Below are positions 25,805 to 34,021 of a stretch of DNA of 64,000 bases, one piece after another. The notes beneath the pieces were generated by a model. That model worked only from the letters and a program-made list of their open reading frames with translations, was not told the origin of the DNA and did not search any database. Every line of letters starts with the position of its first letter. Within the stretch, counting starts at the first letter, position 1. Made by a program: the position numbers and the translations under genes. This DNA is from Streptomyces sp. CG4 (GTDB taxonomy: Bacteria; Actinomycetota; Actinomycetes; Streptomycetales; Streptomycetaceae), in assembly GCF_041080655.1 (NCBI RefSeq), contig NZ_CP163525.1, positions 7,564,001 through 7,628,000 of the forward strand, in the 5' to 3' direction.

Positions 25805-26386
25805 ATGCCGTATCTCATCAGTCCGGTCGTGCCCGCCGGAACACTCGCCCGTACCGCCCAGCCCGCCCTGCCCACCGGCGACGGCCTGTTGCTGCGCCCC
25901 TGGCGGGCCGAGGACGCGCCCGCCGTGCACGCCGCCTTCCAGGACCCGCTGATGCACCAGTGGCACATCAGGGCCGCCGACTCCGAGGAGGAGGCCGCCG
26001 GCTGGATCGCCCAGTGGCAGAACGGCTGGAAGGACGAGCGCCAGGCCCAGTGGGCCGTCGTGGACGCGGACACCGACGAACTGCAGGGCCGCGTCTCGCT
26101 GCTCCAGATCCTGCTCGGCGACGGCTGCGCGGAGGTCGCGTACTGGACCGTCGCGCGGGCACGTGGCCGGGGTGTCGCGGTGCGGGCCGCCACCACCCTG
26201 TCCCGCTGGGCGTTCGACGAGATCGGCCTCCACCGCCTCGAACTCTCCCACGCCACGGCCAACGAGGCCTCCTGCCGCGTGGCCGTGAAGGCCGGCTTCG
26301 CCGCGGAGGGCACCAAGCGCAGCGCCCTGCTGCACCCCGACGGCTGGCACGACATGCATCTGCACGCCCGCGTCCGCGGCGACTGA
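25805..26386 (+). CDS. GNAT-family N-acetyltransferase (RimJ/RimL type)
   Basis: 193 aa. It belongs to the RimJ/RimL branch, acting on protein N-termini or small amines with acetyl-CoA. It shows GLLLRPWRAEDAPAVHAAFQDP at the N-terminus, the acetyl-CoA loop region ARARGRGVAVRAATTLSRWAF, and HRLELSHATANEASCRVAVKAGF near the end. The start is ATG 25805, or possibly 25796; the frame is open far upstream but overlaps the divergent RluA gene. The target is unknown. Confidence 0.9.
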   Translation: MPYLISPVVPAGTLARTAQPALPTGDGLLLRPWRAEDAPAVHAAFQDPLMHQWHIRAADSEEEAAGWIAQWQNGWKDERQAQWAVVDADTDELQGRVSLLQILLGDGCAEVAYWTVARARGRGVAVRAATTLSRWAFDEIGLHRLELSHATANEASCRVAVKAGFAAEGTKRSALLHPDGWHDMHLHARVRGD

Positions 26387-26432
26387 CCGCACCGTGCACC
26401 CGCCCGTCGTGGGCGGTGTGATGATGGAGCGC

Positions 26433-27371
26433 ATGCCGGCCTATGACCTCGCGGACCGACTCGTCGTCGGTGTCGCCTCCAGCGCCCTGTTCGATCTGCG
26501 GGAGTCGGACGCGGTCTTCCGCGAGCAGGGCGAGGAGGCCTACCGGGCCTACCAGGAGCAGCACGTGGACGACACGCTCCGGCCCGGCGTCGCGTTCGCG
26601 TTCATCCGCAGGCTGCTGTCGCTGAACGACCTCGGCGAGCCGGGCGATCCGCTCGTCGAGGTCATCATCCTCTCCCGCAACGACCCCGACACGGGCCTGC
26701 GGGTCATGCGCTCCATCCAGGCCCATGAACTGCCCATCAGCCGGGCCGTGTTCATGCAGGGCAGGTCGCCGCACGCGTTCATCACCGCGCTGAACATGTC
26801 CCTGTTCCTGTCCGCGAACGGCGACGACGTGCGCGAGGCGGTCGCCGCCGGGCTGCCGGCCGGGCATGTGCTGGGATCGTCGTACGCGGACGACCCCGCC
26901 GACCGTGAGCTGCGGATCGCGTTCGACTTCGACGGGGTGCTGGCCGGCGACGCCGCCGAGCGGGTGTACCAGTCCGACGGTCTGGAGGAGTTCCGGGCGT
27001 ACGAGGCCCGTAACGCGGCGACCCCGCACGACCCCGGGCCGCTGCGCGACTTCCTCGCCGGGGTGAACCGGATCCAGCGGCGGGAGGAGGAGCGGCGCGC
27101 GAGCGATCCGGACTACCCGAGCCGGGTGCATGTCTCTCTGGTGACCGCGCGCAACGCGCCGGCGCACGAACGGGCCGTGCGCAGCCTCAAGCAGTGGGGC
27201 GTGCGGGTCAACGGCGCCTTCTTCCTCGGCGGCATAGAGAAGGGCGCGGTCCTGAAGGTGCTCAGACCGCACATCTTCTTCGACGACCAGGTGACCCACC
27301 TGGAGAGCGCCTCGCGGACCACGCCCAGCGTGCACATCCCGTTCGGGAAGATCAACGAGACGGCACCCTGA
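26433..27371 (+). CDS. 5'-nucleotidase (NT5C1/PF06189 family)
   Basis: About 312 aa cytosolic 5'-nucleotidase that removes phosphate from nucleoside monophosphates. VVGVASSALFDL at the N-terminus and RIAFDFDGVLAGDAAE in the middle (DxDG phosphatase core, about residue 165) fit the family, as does FFLGGIEKGAVLKVLRPHIFFDDQ near the end. The start is uncertain among ATG codons at 26421, 26424 and 26433; the last begins the conserved MPAYDLADRL. It ends 4 bases from the convergent siderophore-interacting gene. Confidence 0.88.
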   Translation: MPAYDLADRLVVGVASSALFDLRESDAVFREQGEEAYRAYQEQHVDDTLRPGVAFAFIRRLLSLNDLGEPGDPLVEVIILSRNDPDTGLRVMRSIQAHELPISRAVFMQGRSPHAFITALNMSLFLSANGDDVREAVAAGLPAGHVLGSSYADDPADRELRIAFDFDGVLAGDAAERVYQSDGLEEFRAYEARNAATPHDPGPLRDFLAGVNRIQRREEERRASDPDYPSRVHVSLVTARNAPAHERAVRSLKQWGVRVNGAFFLGGIEKGAVLKVLRPHIFFDDQVTHLESASRTTPSVHIPFGKINETAP

Positions 27372-27375
27372 CCGC

Positions 27376-28221
27376 TTACGCGGCCGCCGCGCCGCCCTCC
27401 TGCTCGACCTCGATCCGGGCGTTCCAGTCCCGCTTGGAGGCCTGCCAGCCGTCCTCGTCGTGGCCCAGGCGCCAGTAGCCGGAGATCGACAGGTCCTCGC
27501 GCGGGATGTCGCGCTCGACCCGCAGCAGCCGGCGCAGCTCCTTCACCCAGCTCGCCTCGCCGTGCACGAACGCGTGCACCCGGCCCGAGGGGAACTCCAG
27601 CGCGCGGACGGCCTCCACCAGCGCCGCGCCGACCGGCCGGTCCCCGCGGTGCAGCCAGACGACCTCCACGTCGGAGTCGATCTTCTGCTCCTCCTCCGGG
27701 CCCGCCACCTCCACGAAGGCGTGCGCGCGGGCGCCGGCGGGCAGCGCCTCCAGGGACCGCGCGATCGCGGGCAGCGCGCTCTCGTCCCCGGCGAGCAGAT
27801 GCCAGTCGGCCGCCGGGTCGGGGGTGTAGGCGCCGCCGGGGCCCATGAAGCGGACCGTTTCACCCGGCTGTACGCGGGCGGCCCACGGGCCGGCCAGGCC
27901 CTCGTCGCCGTGGACGACGAAGTCCAGGGTCAGCTCGCGGTGTTCGGGATCCCAGGCGCGCACGGTGTACGTCCGGGTGACCGGCCACTGCTCCCGCGGG
28001 AACTCGGCGCGGATCCGCTCCAGGTCGAAGGGTTCCGGATAGGTCACGCCCGCGGGGCCGAAGAGCAGCTTCACGTAGTGGTCGGTGCAGGTGTCCGCCG
28101 CGAAGCCGGCCAGGCCCTCGCCGCCGAGCACCACGCGCCGCATGTGCGGGGTCAGTCGCTCGGTGCGGATCACCTGGGCGGTTCGGGCCTGGCGAGGCTT
28201 TCGTCCCGGACGCTCTGCCAT
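27376..28221 (-). CDS. siderophore-interacting protein (FAD ferric reductase)
   Basis: 281 aa flavoprotein of the ViuB/SIP family that reduces Fe(III)-siderophores in the cytosol to free the iron. It has the FAD-binding RTYTVR motif (about residue 82), the phosphate-binding region FMGPGGAY, and a C-terminal NAD(P)H-binding domain with AGDESALPAIARSLE and HGEASWVKELRRLL. ATG at 28221 has AGGAGG upstream. An iron-box-like palindrome lies 21 bases before the start, so repression by a DmdR/IdeR-type regulator is likely. Confidence 0.93.
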   Translation of the reverse strand: MAERPGRKPRQARTAQVIRTERLTPHMRRVVLGGEGLAGFAADTCTDHYVKLLFGPAGVTYPEPFDLERIRAEFPREQWPVTRTYTVRAWDPEHRELTLDFVVHGDEGLAGPWAARVQPGETVRFMGPGGAYTPDPAADWHLLAGDESALPAIARSLEALPAGARAHAFVEVAGPEEEQKIDSDVEVVWLHRGDRPVGAALVEAVRALEFPSGRVHAFVHGEASWVKELRRLLRVERDIPREDLSISGYWRLGHDEDGWQASKRDWNARIEVEQEGGAAAA

Positions 28222-28242
28222 CACGACCTCCTGCAAAATTGG

Positions 28243-28256
28243 TTAGGTTTACCTAA
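28243..28256. promoter_or_regulatory. iron-box-like palindrome (DmdR/IdeR type)
   Basis: TTAGGT-TT-ACCTAA, a 6+2+6 palindrome inside GGTTAGGTTTACCTAAGTTAG, close to the start of the siderophore-interacting gene. It resembles the Streptomyces iron box (TTAGGTTAGGCTCACCTAA) but is more compact. Confidence 0.7.
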
Positions 28257-28333
28257 GTTAGCATCTCGTCCCGGTGCAACACCGCTTTCCTGAGTGCCGG
28301 ATGGGGGCTTTCGCCGGAAAATACCGGTCAACT

Positions 28334-29254
28334 TCACGCGGCGAGCGTGGTCAGCAGCCGCTGCAGGGAGCCGCCGAGCCCCCACCGCCCGGACAGCCTG
28401 TCCAGGGCCGACGGGTCGCGCGGGGCGTGCGGCAGGGCCGTGTCGACGTCCGGCAGGGGTACGTCGTCGGCCACCCGCACCACCTTCGGGGCGACCGCCA
28501 CATACGGCCGGGCCTCGTCCAGCCGCCTGCGCTGCGACGGGGTGAGCTTCGCCTTCGGATCGTCCACCGCCGCCATGATCCCGGCCAGGTCGCCGAACTC
28601 GGCGAGCAGCTTGGCGGCCGTCTTCTCGCCGATCCCGGCCACGCCCGGCAGACCGTCGCTCGGGTCGCCGCGCAGCAGCGCCAGATCCGCGTACCCCCGT
28701 CCGTCGACGCCGTACTTCTCGCGCAGCACCGCCTCGTCGGTCAGCTGGAGCGTGCCGACGCCCTTCAGCGGGTACAGCACCCGGATCCCGCGGGCGTCGT
28801 CCACCAGCTGGTACAGATCGCGGTCGCCGGTGACGATGTCCACCGGGCCCGCGGAGCGCGCGGTGAACGTGCCGATCACGTCGTCCGCCTCGTACCCCGC
28901 CACGCCGACGCGGGCGATCCCGAGCGCGTCCAGCACGTCCTCGATGACCGGCACCTGCGGGGAGAGGGTGTCGGGCACCTCCTCCTCGTCCGGGGCGCCC
29001 TCGTGCTCCTCGGCGACCCGGTGGGCCTTGTAGGTGGGGATGAGGTCCACCCGCCACTGCGGCCGCCAGTCGGCGTCCATGCAGGCCACCAGCTGCTGTG
29101 GCCGGTGGTCCCTGACCAGCCGGTCGATGAAGTCCAGCAGCCCGCGCACGGCGTTCACCGGCGTGCCGTCCGGTGCCCTCACCGAGTCCGGCACGCCGAA
29201 ATAGGCGCGGAAGTACAGGGAAGCGGTGTCGAGGAGCATGAGTCGTCCGGTCAC
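28334..29254 (-). CDS. 5'-3' exonuclease (PolA N-terminal/FEN family)
   Basis: 306 aa stand-alone flap/5'-3' exonuclease of the PolA N-terminal type, acting in DNA repair. Metal-binding acidic residues are visible in LMLLDTASLYFRAYFG, CMDADWRPQWR, GYEADDVIGTF and VTGDRDLYQLVDD, followed by the helix-hairpin-helix GDPSDGLPGVAGIGEKTAAKLL. The start is GTG 29254 (or ATG 29239). A near match to the RecA-NDp damage promoter ends 6 bases upstream. The siderophore gene lies downstream on the same strand, 112 bases away. Confidence 0.92.
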   Translation of the reverse strand: MTGRLMLLDTASLYFRAYFGVPDSVRAPDGTPVNAVRGLLDFIDRLVRDHRPQQLVACMDADWRPQWRVDLIPTYKAHRVAEEHEGAPDEEEVPDTLSPQVPVIEDVLDALGIARVGVAGYEADDVIGTFTARSAGPVDIVTGDRDLYQLVDDARGIRVLYPLKGVGTLQLTDEAVLREKYGVDGRGYADLALLRGDPSDGLPGVAGIGEKTAAKLLAEFGDLAGIMAAVDDPKAKLTPSQRRRLDEARPYVAVAPKVVRVADDVPLPDVDTALPHAPRDPSALDRLSGRWGLGGSLQRLLTTLAA

Positions 29255-29260
29255 GCTCGC

Positions 29261-29283
29261 ATCATGCCGTACGGCACCGACAG
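29261..29283 (-). promoter_or_regulatory. RecA-NDp-like promoter of the exonuclease gene
   Basis: Read on the minus strand: CTGTCGGTG, eight bases, CATGAT, then six bases and the GTG start. Against TTGTCRGTG-N8-TAnnnT there is one mismatch in each element and the spacing is exact. This suggests PafBC control of a repair nuclease with a near-leaderless mRNA. Confidence 0.5.
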
Positions 29284-29309
29284 GTGCCTTCCGGTCCGGA
29301 ACACGTTGC

Positions 29310-29323
29310 GTGATGCACATCAC
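29310..29323. promoter_or_regulatory. CRP-like palindrome upstream of opuA
   Basis: GTGA-N6-TCAC (GTGATG-CA-CATCAC) in the gap between the divergent exonuclease and opuAA genes, about 135 bases before the opuAA start. The shape fits CRP/FNR-family sites; the binding protein is not known. The gap also holds CTTGACC near 29357. Confidence 0.4.
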
Positions 29324-29456
29324 CGTGAGCCCTGCCACTGGCGGGTTTGCCTCCCCTTGACCTGGGCAGGCGCCGCCACTGGAGCGAGGGAGGTTGCTCT
29401 TTTCAACTGTCGGCGACTCTTCGTCTCCCTTTCTGTTCCCGAGACGAGAGGCACGC

Positions 29457-30533
29457 GTGCAACCGAGGCTTGAGACCGAGCACCTGTTCAAGGTGTTCGG
29501 CAGACGACCGGACGAATCGGTACAGCGCCTGCGGCAGGGCGCCGACCGGGAGGAACTGCGTACCGACGGCATCACCGCCGCCGTGATCGACGCCTCCTTC
29601 CGCGTCGAGGCCGGCGAGATCTTCGTCGTCATGGGGCTGTCGGGCTCCGGCAAGTCCACCCTGCTGCGCATGCTCAACGGCCTGCTGGAGCCGACCGCGG
29701 GCAGCGTCCGCTTCGACGGCCAGGATCTGACCGAGCTGACCGCCCGCGAACTGCGCGAACTGCGCTCGAAGAAGATCAGCATGGTGTTCCAGCACTTCGC
29801 GCTGTTCCCGCACCGCAGCGTCCGCGACAACGCCGCCTACGGCCTCGCCGTGCAGGGCGTGTCCCGCGCCGAGCGCGAGCGCCGTGCCGACGAGGCGCTC
29901 GCCCTGTGCGGGCTGGACGGCTGGGCGGACTCCTGGCCCGACGAGCTGTCCGGCGGCATGCAGCAGCGCGTCGGCCTCGCCCGCGCCCTCGCCACCGACG
30001 CCGATCTGCTCCTCATGGACGAGTCCTTCAGCGCCCTGGACCCGCTGATCCGCCGCGACATGCAGGACCAGCTGCTGGAGCTGCAGCAGACCCTGAAGAA
30101 GACCATCGTCTTCATCACCCACGACCTCAACGAGGCCATGCGCCTCGGCGACCGCATCGCCGTCATGCGTGACGGCCGTATCGTGCAGACCGGCACCGCC
30201 GAGGACATCCTGCTGCGCCCCGCGAACGACTACGTCGCCTCCTTCATTCAGGACGTCGACCGCTCCCGCGTGCTGACGGCGGGCGCCCTCATGGACGCCT
30301 CGGTCACCAGCGACGCCCCCCTCTGCGGCTGCGAGACCGCGACCCGCGACACGCCGTTCACGGAACTGTGCGCGATCAGCGCCCGGCTGTCGCACCGCGT
30401 CTCGGTCGTGGACGAGGCGAACCGGGTCGTCGGTGTCGTACCCAGGCAGCGGCTGGTCGGCTTCCTCGGCGACGAGACGGCCGACCCCGCGCCCTGCGAC
30501 AACCCGGACGGGAAGGTGATCACCCGTGCCTAG
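29457..30533 (+). CDS. opuAA: glycine betaine/proline ABC transporter ATPase
   Basis: 358 aa ATP-binding subunit of an OpuA-type osmoprotectant importer. It has Walker A GLSGSGKST (about 64-72), Q-loop VFQHFALFPHRSV, signature LSGGMQQRVGLARALA, Walker B LLLMDESFSALD, and H-loop FITHDLNEAMRLGDR. The C-terminal part after VDRSRVLTAG is a short CBS-like regulatory region. GTG at 29457 has GAGAGG in front. It overlaps the permease/binding-protein gene by 8 bases. Confidence 0.94.
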   Translation: MQPRLETEHLFKVFGRRPDESVQRLRQGADREELRTDGITAAVIDASFRVEAGEIFVVMGLSGSGKSTLLRMLNGLLEPTAGSVRFDGQDLTELTARELRELRSKKISMVFQHFALFPHRSVRDNAAYGLAVQGVSRAERERRADEALALCGLDGWADSWPDELSGGMQQRVGLARALATDADLLLMDESFSALDPLIRRDMQDQLLELQQTLKKTIVFITHDLNEAMRLGDRIAVMRDGRIVQTGTAEDILLRPANDYVASFIQDVDRSRVLTAGALMDASVTSDAPLCGCETATRDTPFTELCAISARLSHRVSVVDEANRVVGVVPRQRLVGFLGDETADPAPCDNPDGKVITRA

Positions 30534-32340
30534 GATCCACCTCGGCGACTGGGTCGACTCCGGCGTCAACTGGCTGGTCGACCACCTCTCCTGGCTCTTC
30601 GACGCCATCAAGGCCGTCATGGAGGGCATGTACAACGGCATCGACGCCGTGCTCGGCGCGCCCGCGCCGCTGCTGATGGCCGGCATCCTCGCCGTCATCG
30701 CCTGGTGGCTGCGCGGCCTTCTCTCGGGCGTCCTCGCCTTCGCCGGATTCGCGCTGGTCGACTCGCTCGCCCTGTGGGACCGGGCCATGTCCACGCTCGC
30801 CCTGGTCCTGGTGGCCACCGTGCTCGCGCTGCTGATCTCGCTCCCGCTGGGCATCTGGGCGGCCCGCTCCAAGGCGGTCGGCGCGGCCGTACGCCCCGTC
30901 CTGGACCTGCTCCAGACGATGCCGTCGATGGTCCTGCTGATCCCGGCCATGCTCTTCTTCGGCCTCGGCACCGCCGCCGGCGTCGTCGCCACCCTGATCT
31001 TCGCACTCGCCCCCGGCGTCCGCATGACCGAGCTGGGCATCCGCCAGGTCGACGCGGACCTGGTCGAGGCCGCCGAGGCGTTCGGCACCACCCCGCGGGA
31101 CATCCTGTGGCGGGTCCAGCTGCCGCTCGCCCTGCCGACCATCATGGCCGGTGTCAACCAGGTGATCATGCTCGGTCTGTCCATGGTCGTCATCGCCGGC
31201 ATGGTCGGCACCGGCGGCCTCGGCGGCGCCGTGAACGAGGCCATCGGCCAGCTCGACATCGGCTACGGCTTCGAGGCGGGCGTCGGCATCGTCGTCCTCG
31301 CCATCTACCTGGACCGGGTCACCGGCGCGCTCGGCACCCAGCTCTCCCCGCTGGGCCGCAGGGCCGCCGCCAAGGCGCCCACCCGCGTGTGGACGTACCG
31401 GCCGCGCCCGGCCGTCGCCGTCGTCGGTGTCGTCGTCCTCGCGCTCGTCGCGGGCGGCATGGGCATCCTCGGCTCCTCCTCCGGGACCTCCGAGGCATCC
31501 GGCACGAACGTCGGCAAGGGCAAGGAGATCAAGATCGGCTACATCCCCTGGGACGAGGGCATCGCCTCGACCTTCCTCTGGAAGGAGATCCTGGAGGAAC
31601 GCGGCTTCAAGGTCACCACCACCCAGTACGCGGCCGGCCCCCTCTACACCGGCCTCGCCACCGGCCAGATCGACTTCGAGACCGACTCCTGGCTGCCCAC
31701 CACCCACGCCGAGTACTGGCAGAAGTACGGCAAGCAGCTCGACGACCTCGGCTCGTGGTTCGGCCCCACCTCCCTGGAGCTGAGCGTCCCGTCGTACGTG
31801 AAGGACGTGAACTCGCTGGCGGACCTGAAGGCCCACGCCTCCGAGTTCGGCGGCAGGATCGTCGGCATCGAGCCCAGCGCGGGCGAGATGAGCCTGCTCA
31901 AGAGCAAGGTCCTCAAGGCGTACGGCCTCGACGGCGCCTACCAGGTGATCGACGGCTCCACCCCGGCCATGCTCGCCGAGCTCAAGCGCGCCTACGCCAG
32001 GAAGGAGCCGGTCGTCGTCACCCTCTGGTCCCCGCACTGGGCCTACAGCGACTACGACCTGAAGAAGCTCAAGGACCCCGAGGGCGCCTGGGGCAAGGGC
32101 GACGGCGTGCACACCCTCGCCCGCAAGGGCTTCGCCGGCGACAACCCGCAGGTCGGCAAGTGGCTGAAGAACTTCTCGATGACCGAGCAGCAGCTCACTG
32201 GCCTGGAGTCGCTGATCCAGCAGGCCGGCAAGGGCAAGGAGCAGGACGCCGTCCGCGGCTGGCTGCGCAAGCACCCCGGCCTGGTCGACAAGTGGGCCCC
32301 GGTCGCCAAGGACGCCGCCGGGAGCCATGCGGCCGGGTGA
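30526..32340 (+). CDS. opuABC: glycine betaine ABC permease fused to substrate-binding domain
   Basis: 604 aa fusion. Residues 1 to about 290 form a permease with 6-7 membrane segments and the EAA-type loop VEAAEAFGTTPRDILWRVQLP. A further membrane segment near 290-312 (VAVVGVVVLALVAGGMGIL) tethers an extracytoplasmic glycine-betaine-binding domain (about 335-600). That domain has the aromatic ligand residues of OpuAC-type proteins in YIPWDEG, TDSWLPTTHAEYW and VVTLWSPHWAYS. Such fusions occur in OpuA of Lactococcus and in Streptomyces. GTG at 30526 overlaps opuAA. A large terminator follows. Confidence 0.94.
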   Translation: MPRIHLGDWVDSGVNWLVDHLSWLFDAIKAVMEGMYNGIDAVLGAPAPLLMAGILAVIAWWLRGLLSGVLAFAGFALVDSLALWDRAMSTLALVLVATVLALLISLPLGIWAARSKAVGAAVRPVLDLLQTMPSMVLLIPAMLFFGLGTAAGVVATLIFALAPGVRMTELGIRQVDADLVEAAEAFGTTPRDILWRVQLPLALPTIMAGVNQVIMLGLSMVVIAGMVGTGGLGGAVNEAIGQLDIGYGFEAGVGIVVLAIYLDRVTGALGTQLSPLGRRAAAKAPTRVWTYRPRPAVAVVGVVVLALVAGGMGILGSSSGTSEASGTNVGKGKEIKIGYIPWDEGIASTFLWKEILEERGFKVTTTQYAAGPLYTGLATGQIDFETDSWLPTTHAEYWQKYGKQLDDLGSWFGPTSLELSVPSYVKDVNSLADLKAHASEFGGRIVGIEPSAGEMSLLKSKVLKAYGLDGAYQVIDGSTPAMLAELKRAYARKEPVVVTLWSPHWAYSDYDLKKLKDPEGAWGKGDGVHTLARKGFAGDNPQVGKWLKNFSMTEQQLTGLESLIQQAGKGKEQDAVRGWLRKHPGLVDKWAPVAKDAAGSHAAG

Positions 32341-32363
32341 CCTGACCGGCCCGGACCGCCACC

Positions 32364-32416
32364 CGAGGGGCGGGCGCCGCCGGACGCCACGGAGCGTCCG
32401 GTGCGCCCGCCCCTCG
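32364..32416 (+). terminator. extended terminator hairpin after opuABC
   Basis: Outer stem CGAGGGGCGGGCG/CGCCCGCCCCTCG (13 bp), and inside it a second stem CCGGACGC/GCGTCCGG around CACGGA. No T tail. The following 200 bases to the XRE promoter hold nothing I recognise. Confidence 0.8.
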
Positions 32417-32625
32417 CGGCATCTCCAGGTCCTTGCGGGTACGGCAAGAATCCGGCCAACCACGTTCCGTGACGAGCCTTGGCCCTGGCCGGGGTGCCTG
32501 GCCCAGCTGGTCGGCATATTCACCCCCGTCCGCGACCACGTCCCGGGCGGGCCGGAAACCCCGGCACACTGGCGTGAACCGTGAGGTTGGGGGCTCGGCC
32601 GCATGACGGGGAAGTGACGGGCGCG

Positions 32626-32654
32626 TGAAACGGTTTGCCGAACATGCGTAGGGT
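32626..32654 (+). promoter_or_regulatory. putative promoter of the XRE-cupin gene
   Basis: TGAAAC, a 17-base spacer, and TAGGGT (32649-32654), about 80 bases before the regulator start. The -10 is good for a principal sigma factor in Streptomyces and the -35 is only fair. Confidence 0.45.
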
Positions 32655-32735
32655 GCAGAGAAGTCATCAGGAGACGGCTGCCCCGACCCGGTCACCCGGA
32701 CGGCGGCACGACGAGCGAGGGAGGGAGCCGGAGCG

Positions 32736-33305
32736 ATGGGCGACCACAAAGAGCAGCCCGTGCGGGTGGGCGCGGCCGTCCGGCGGCGCCGCCGCGCCCT
32801 GGAGCTGACGCTCGCCGTCGTGGCCGAGCGCACCGGTCTCTCGGTGCCCTTCCTCAGCCAGGTCGAGAACGACCGGGCCCGCCCCAGCCGCACCTCGCTG
32901 GAGAAGCTCGCCGACGCCCTGCGTACCACGGCCGTCGAACTCCTCGCCGCCGCCGACCCGGCGGCCAGCGTGGACGTCGTGCGTGCCGACCCGGCCGCCG
33001 AGGACGACTTCGCGCCCCGCACCCGCTCCCTGGTGCGCGGCCACCACCAGCTGCACGCCTCCGAGTTCACCGGCGACCACGACGCCGGCCGCGAGTTCCA
33101 GCACCGCAACGACGAGCTGATGTACGTCGTCGACGGCGCGGTGGAGATCGAGGCCGAGGGGCGCGCGTACCGCCTGGGCCGCGGGGACACCCTGTATCTG
33201 ACCGGCGGGGTCCGGCATCGGTGGCGGGCCACGGTCCCCGACACGCGGATCATCGTGGTGGCGGTCGCCGAACACATCGAGGCGGTCCAGGACCGGACCC
33301 GTTAG
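32736..33305 (+). CDS. XRE-family regulator with cupin domain
   Basis: 189 aa. An N-terminal HTH (about 8-65, with LAVVAERTGLSVPFLSQVENDRARPS) is joined to a C-terminal cupin_2 domain (HRNDELMYVVDGAVEIEAEG, GDTLYLTGGVRHRWRA), which probably senses a small ligand or metal. ATG at 32736 follows GGGAGCCGGAGCG. Its stop overlaps the start of the metal-receptor-like gene by one base (TTAGTG), so the two products are made together and perhaps work together. Confidence 0.92.
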   Translation: MGDHKEQPVRVGAAVRRRRRALELTLAVVAERTGLSVPFLSQVENDRARPSRTSLEKLADALRTTAVELLAAADPAASVDVVRADPAAEDDFAPRTRSLVRGHHQLHASEFTGDHDAGREFQHRNDELMYVVDGAVEIEAEGRAYRLGRGDTLYLTGGVRHRWRATVPDTRIIVVAVAEHIEAVQDRTR

Positions 33306-34021
33306 TGCGGGTCGTCTCCCTCGTACCGTCCCTCACCGAGGCAGTCGCCGAGACGCTCCCCGGGGCCCTCGTCGGCGCCACCGACTGGTGCACGCACCCC
33401 GCGGACCTCGATGTCCCCCGCATCGGCGGCACGAAGAACCCGGACGTCGACCGGATCGTCGCCCTCGCTCCCGACCTGGTCATCGCCAACGAGGAGGAGA
33501 ACCGGGCCCCGGATCTCGACGCCCTGCGCGCCGCAGGCCTTCCGGTGCTGGTCACCGAGGTACGCAGCGTGCCGCAGGCCTTCGCCGAACTGGCGCGGGT
33601 GCTCGGCGCGTGCGGTGCGCGAAGGCCGCGCTGGCTGGCGGAGGCGGAGCAGGCCTGGACCGACCTGCCCCAGCCGGAGGATCGTAGGACGGCGGTCGTA
33701 CCGATCTGGCGGCGGCCCTGGATGGTTCTCGGCCGGGACACCTTCGCGGGTGACGTCCTGGCCCGGCTCGGCGTCGGCCACCTGTACGCCGGCCACCCCG
33801 AGCGCTACCCCCGCATCCCGCTGGAGGAACTGCGCGCGGCGGCCCCTGACCTGGTGGTCCTCCCCGACGAGCCCTACCGCTTCACCACCGACGACGGCCC
33901 GGAGGCCTTCCCGGGGCTGCCCTGCGCGCTGGTCAGCGGACGGCATCTGACCTGGTACGGACCGTCCCTGCGCGCAGCGCCACAGGTGCTGGCCGGGGCG
34001 CTGCGAGCAACTCGCCGCTGA
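33305..34021 (+). CDS. cobalamin/metal-binding receptor-like protein without signal peptide
   Basis: 238 aa protein of the helical-backbone metal receptor (BtuF/periplasmic-binding) family: MRVVSLVPSLTEAVAE at the N-terminus, DVDRIVALAPDLVIANEEEN, and a C-terminal lobe with DVLARLGVGHLYA. The N-terminus starts directly at the first strand, with no signal peptide or lipobox, so the protein should stay in the cytosol, unlike classical BtuF. GTG at 33305 overlaps the XRE stop. The last 89 bases overlap the convergent TDT gene. A ligand-sequestering or sensing role beside the cupin regulator is inference. Confidence 0.85.
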   Translation: MRVVSLVPSLTEAVAETLPGALVGATDWCTHPADLDVPRIGGTKNPDVDRIVALAPDLVIANEEENRAPDLDALRAAGLPVLVTEVRSVPQAFAELARVLGACGARRPRWLAEAEQAWTDLPQPEDRRTAVVPIWRRPWMVLGRDTFAGDVLARLGVGHLYAGHPERYPRIPLEELRAAAPDLVVLPDEPYRFTTDDGPEAFPGLPCALVSGRHLTWYGPSLRAAPQVLAGALRATRR

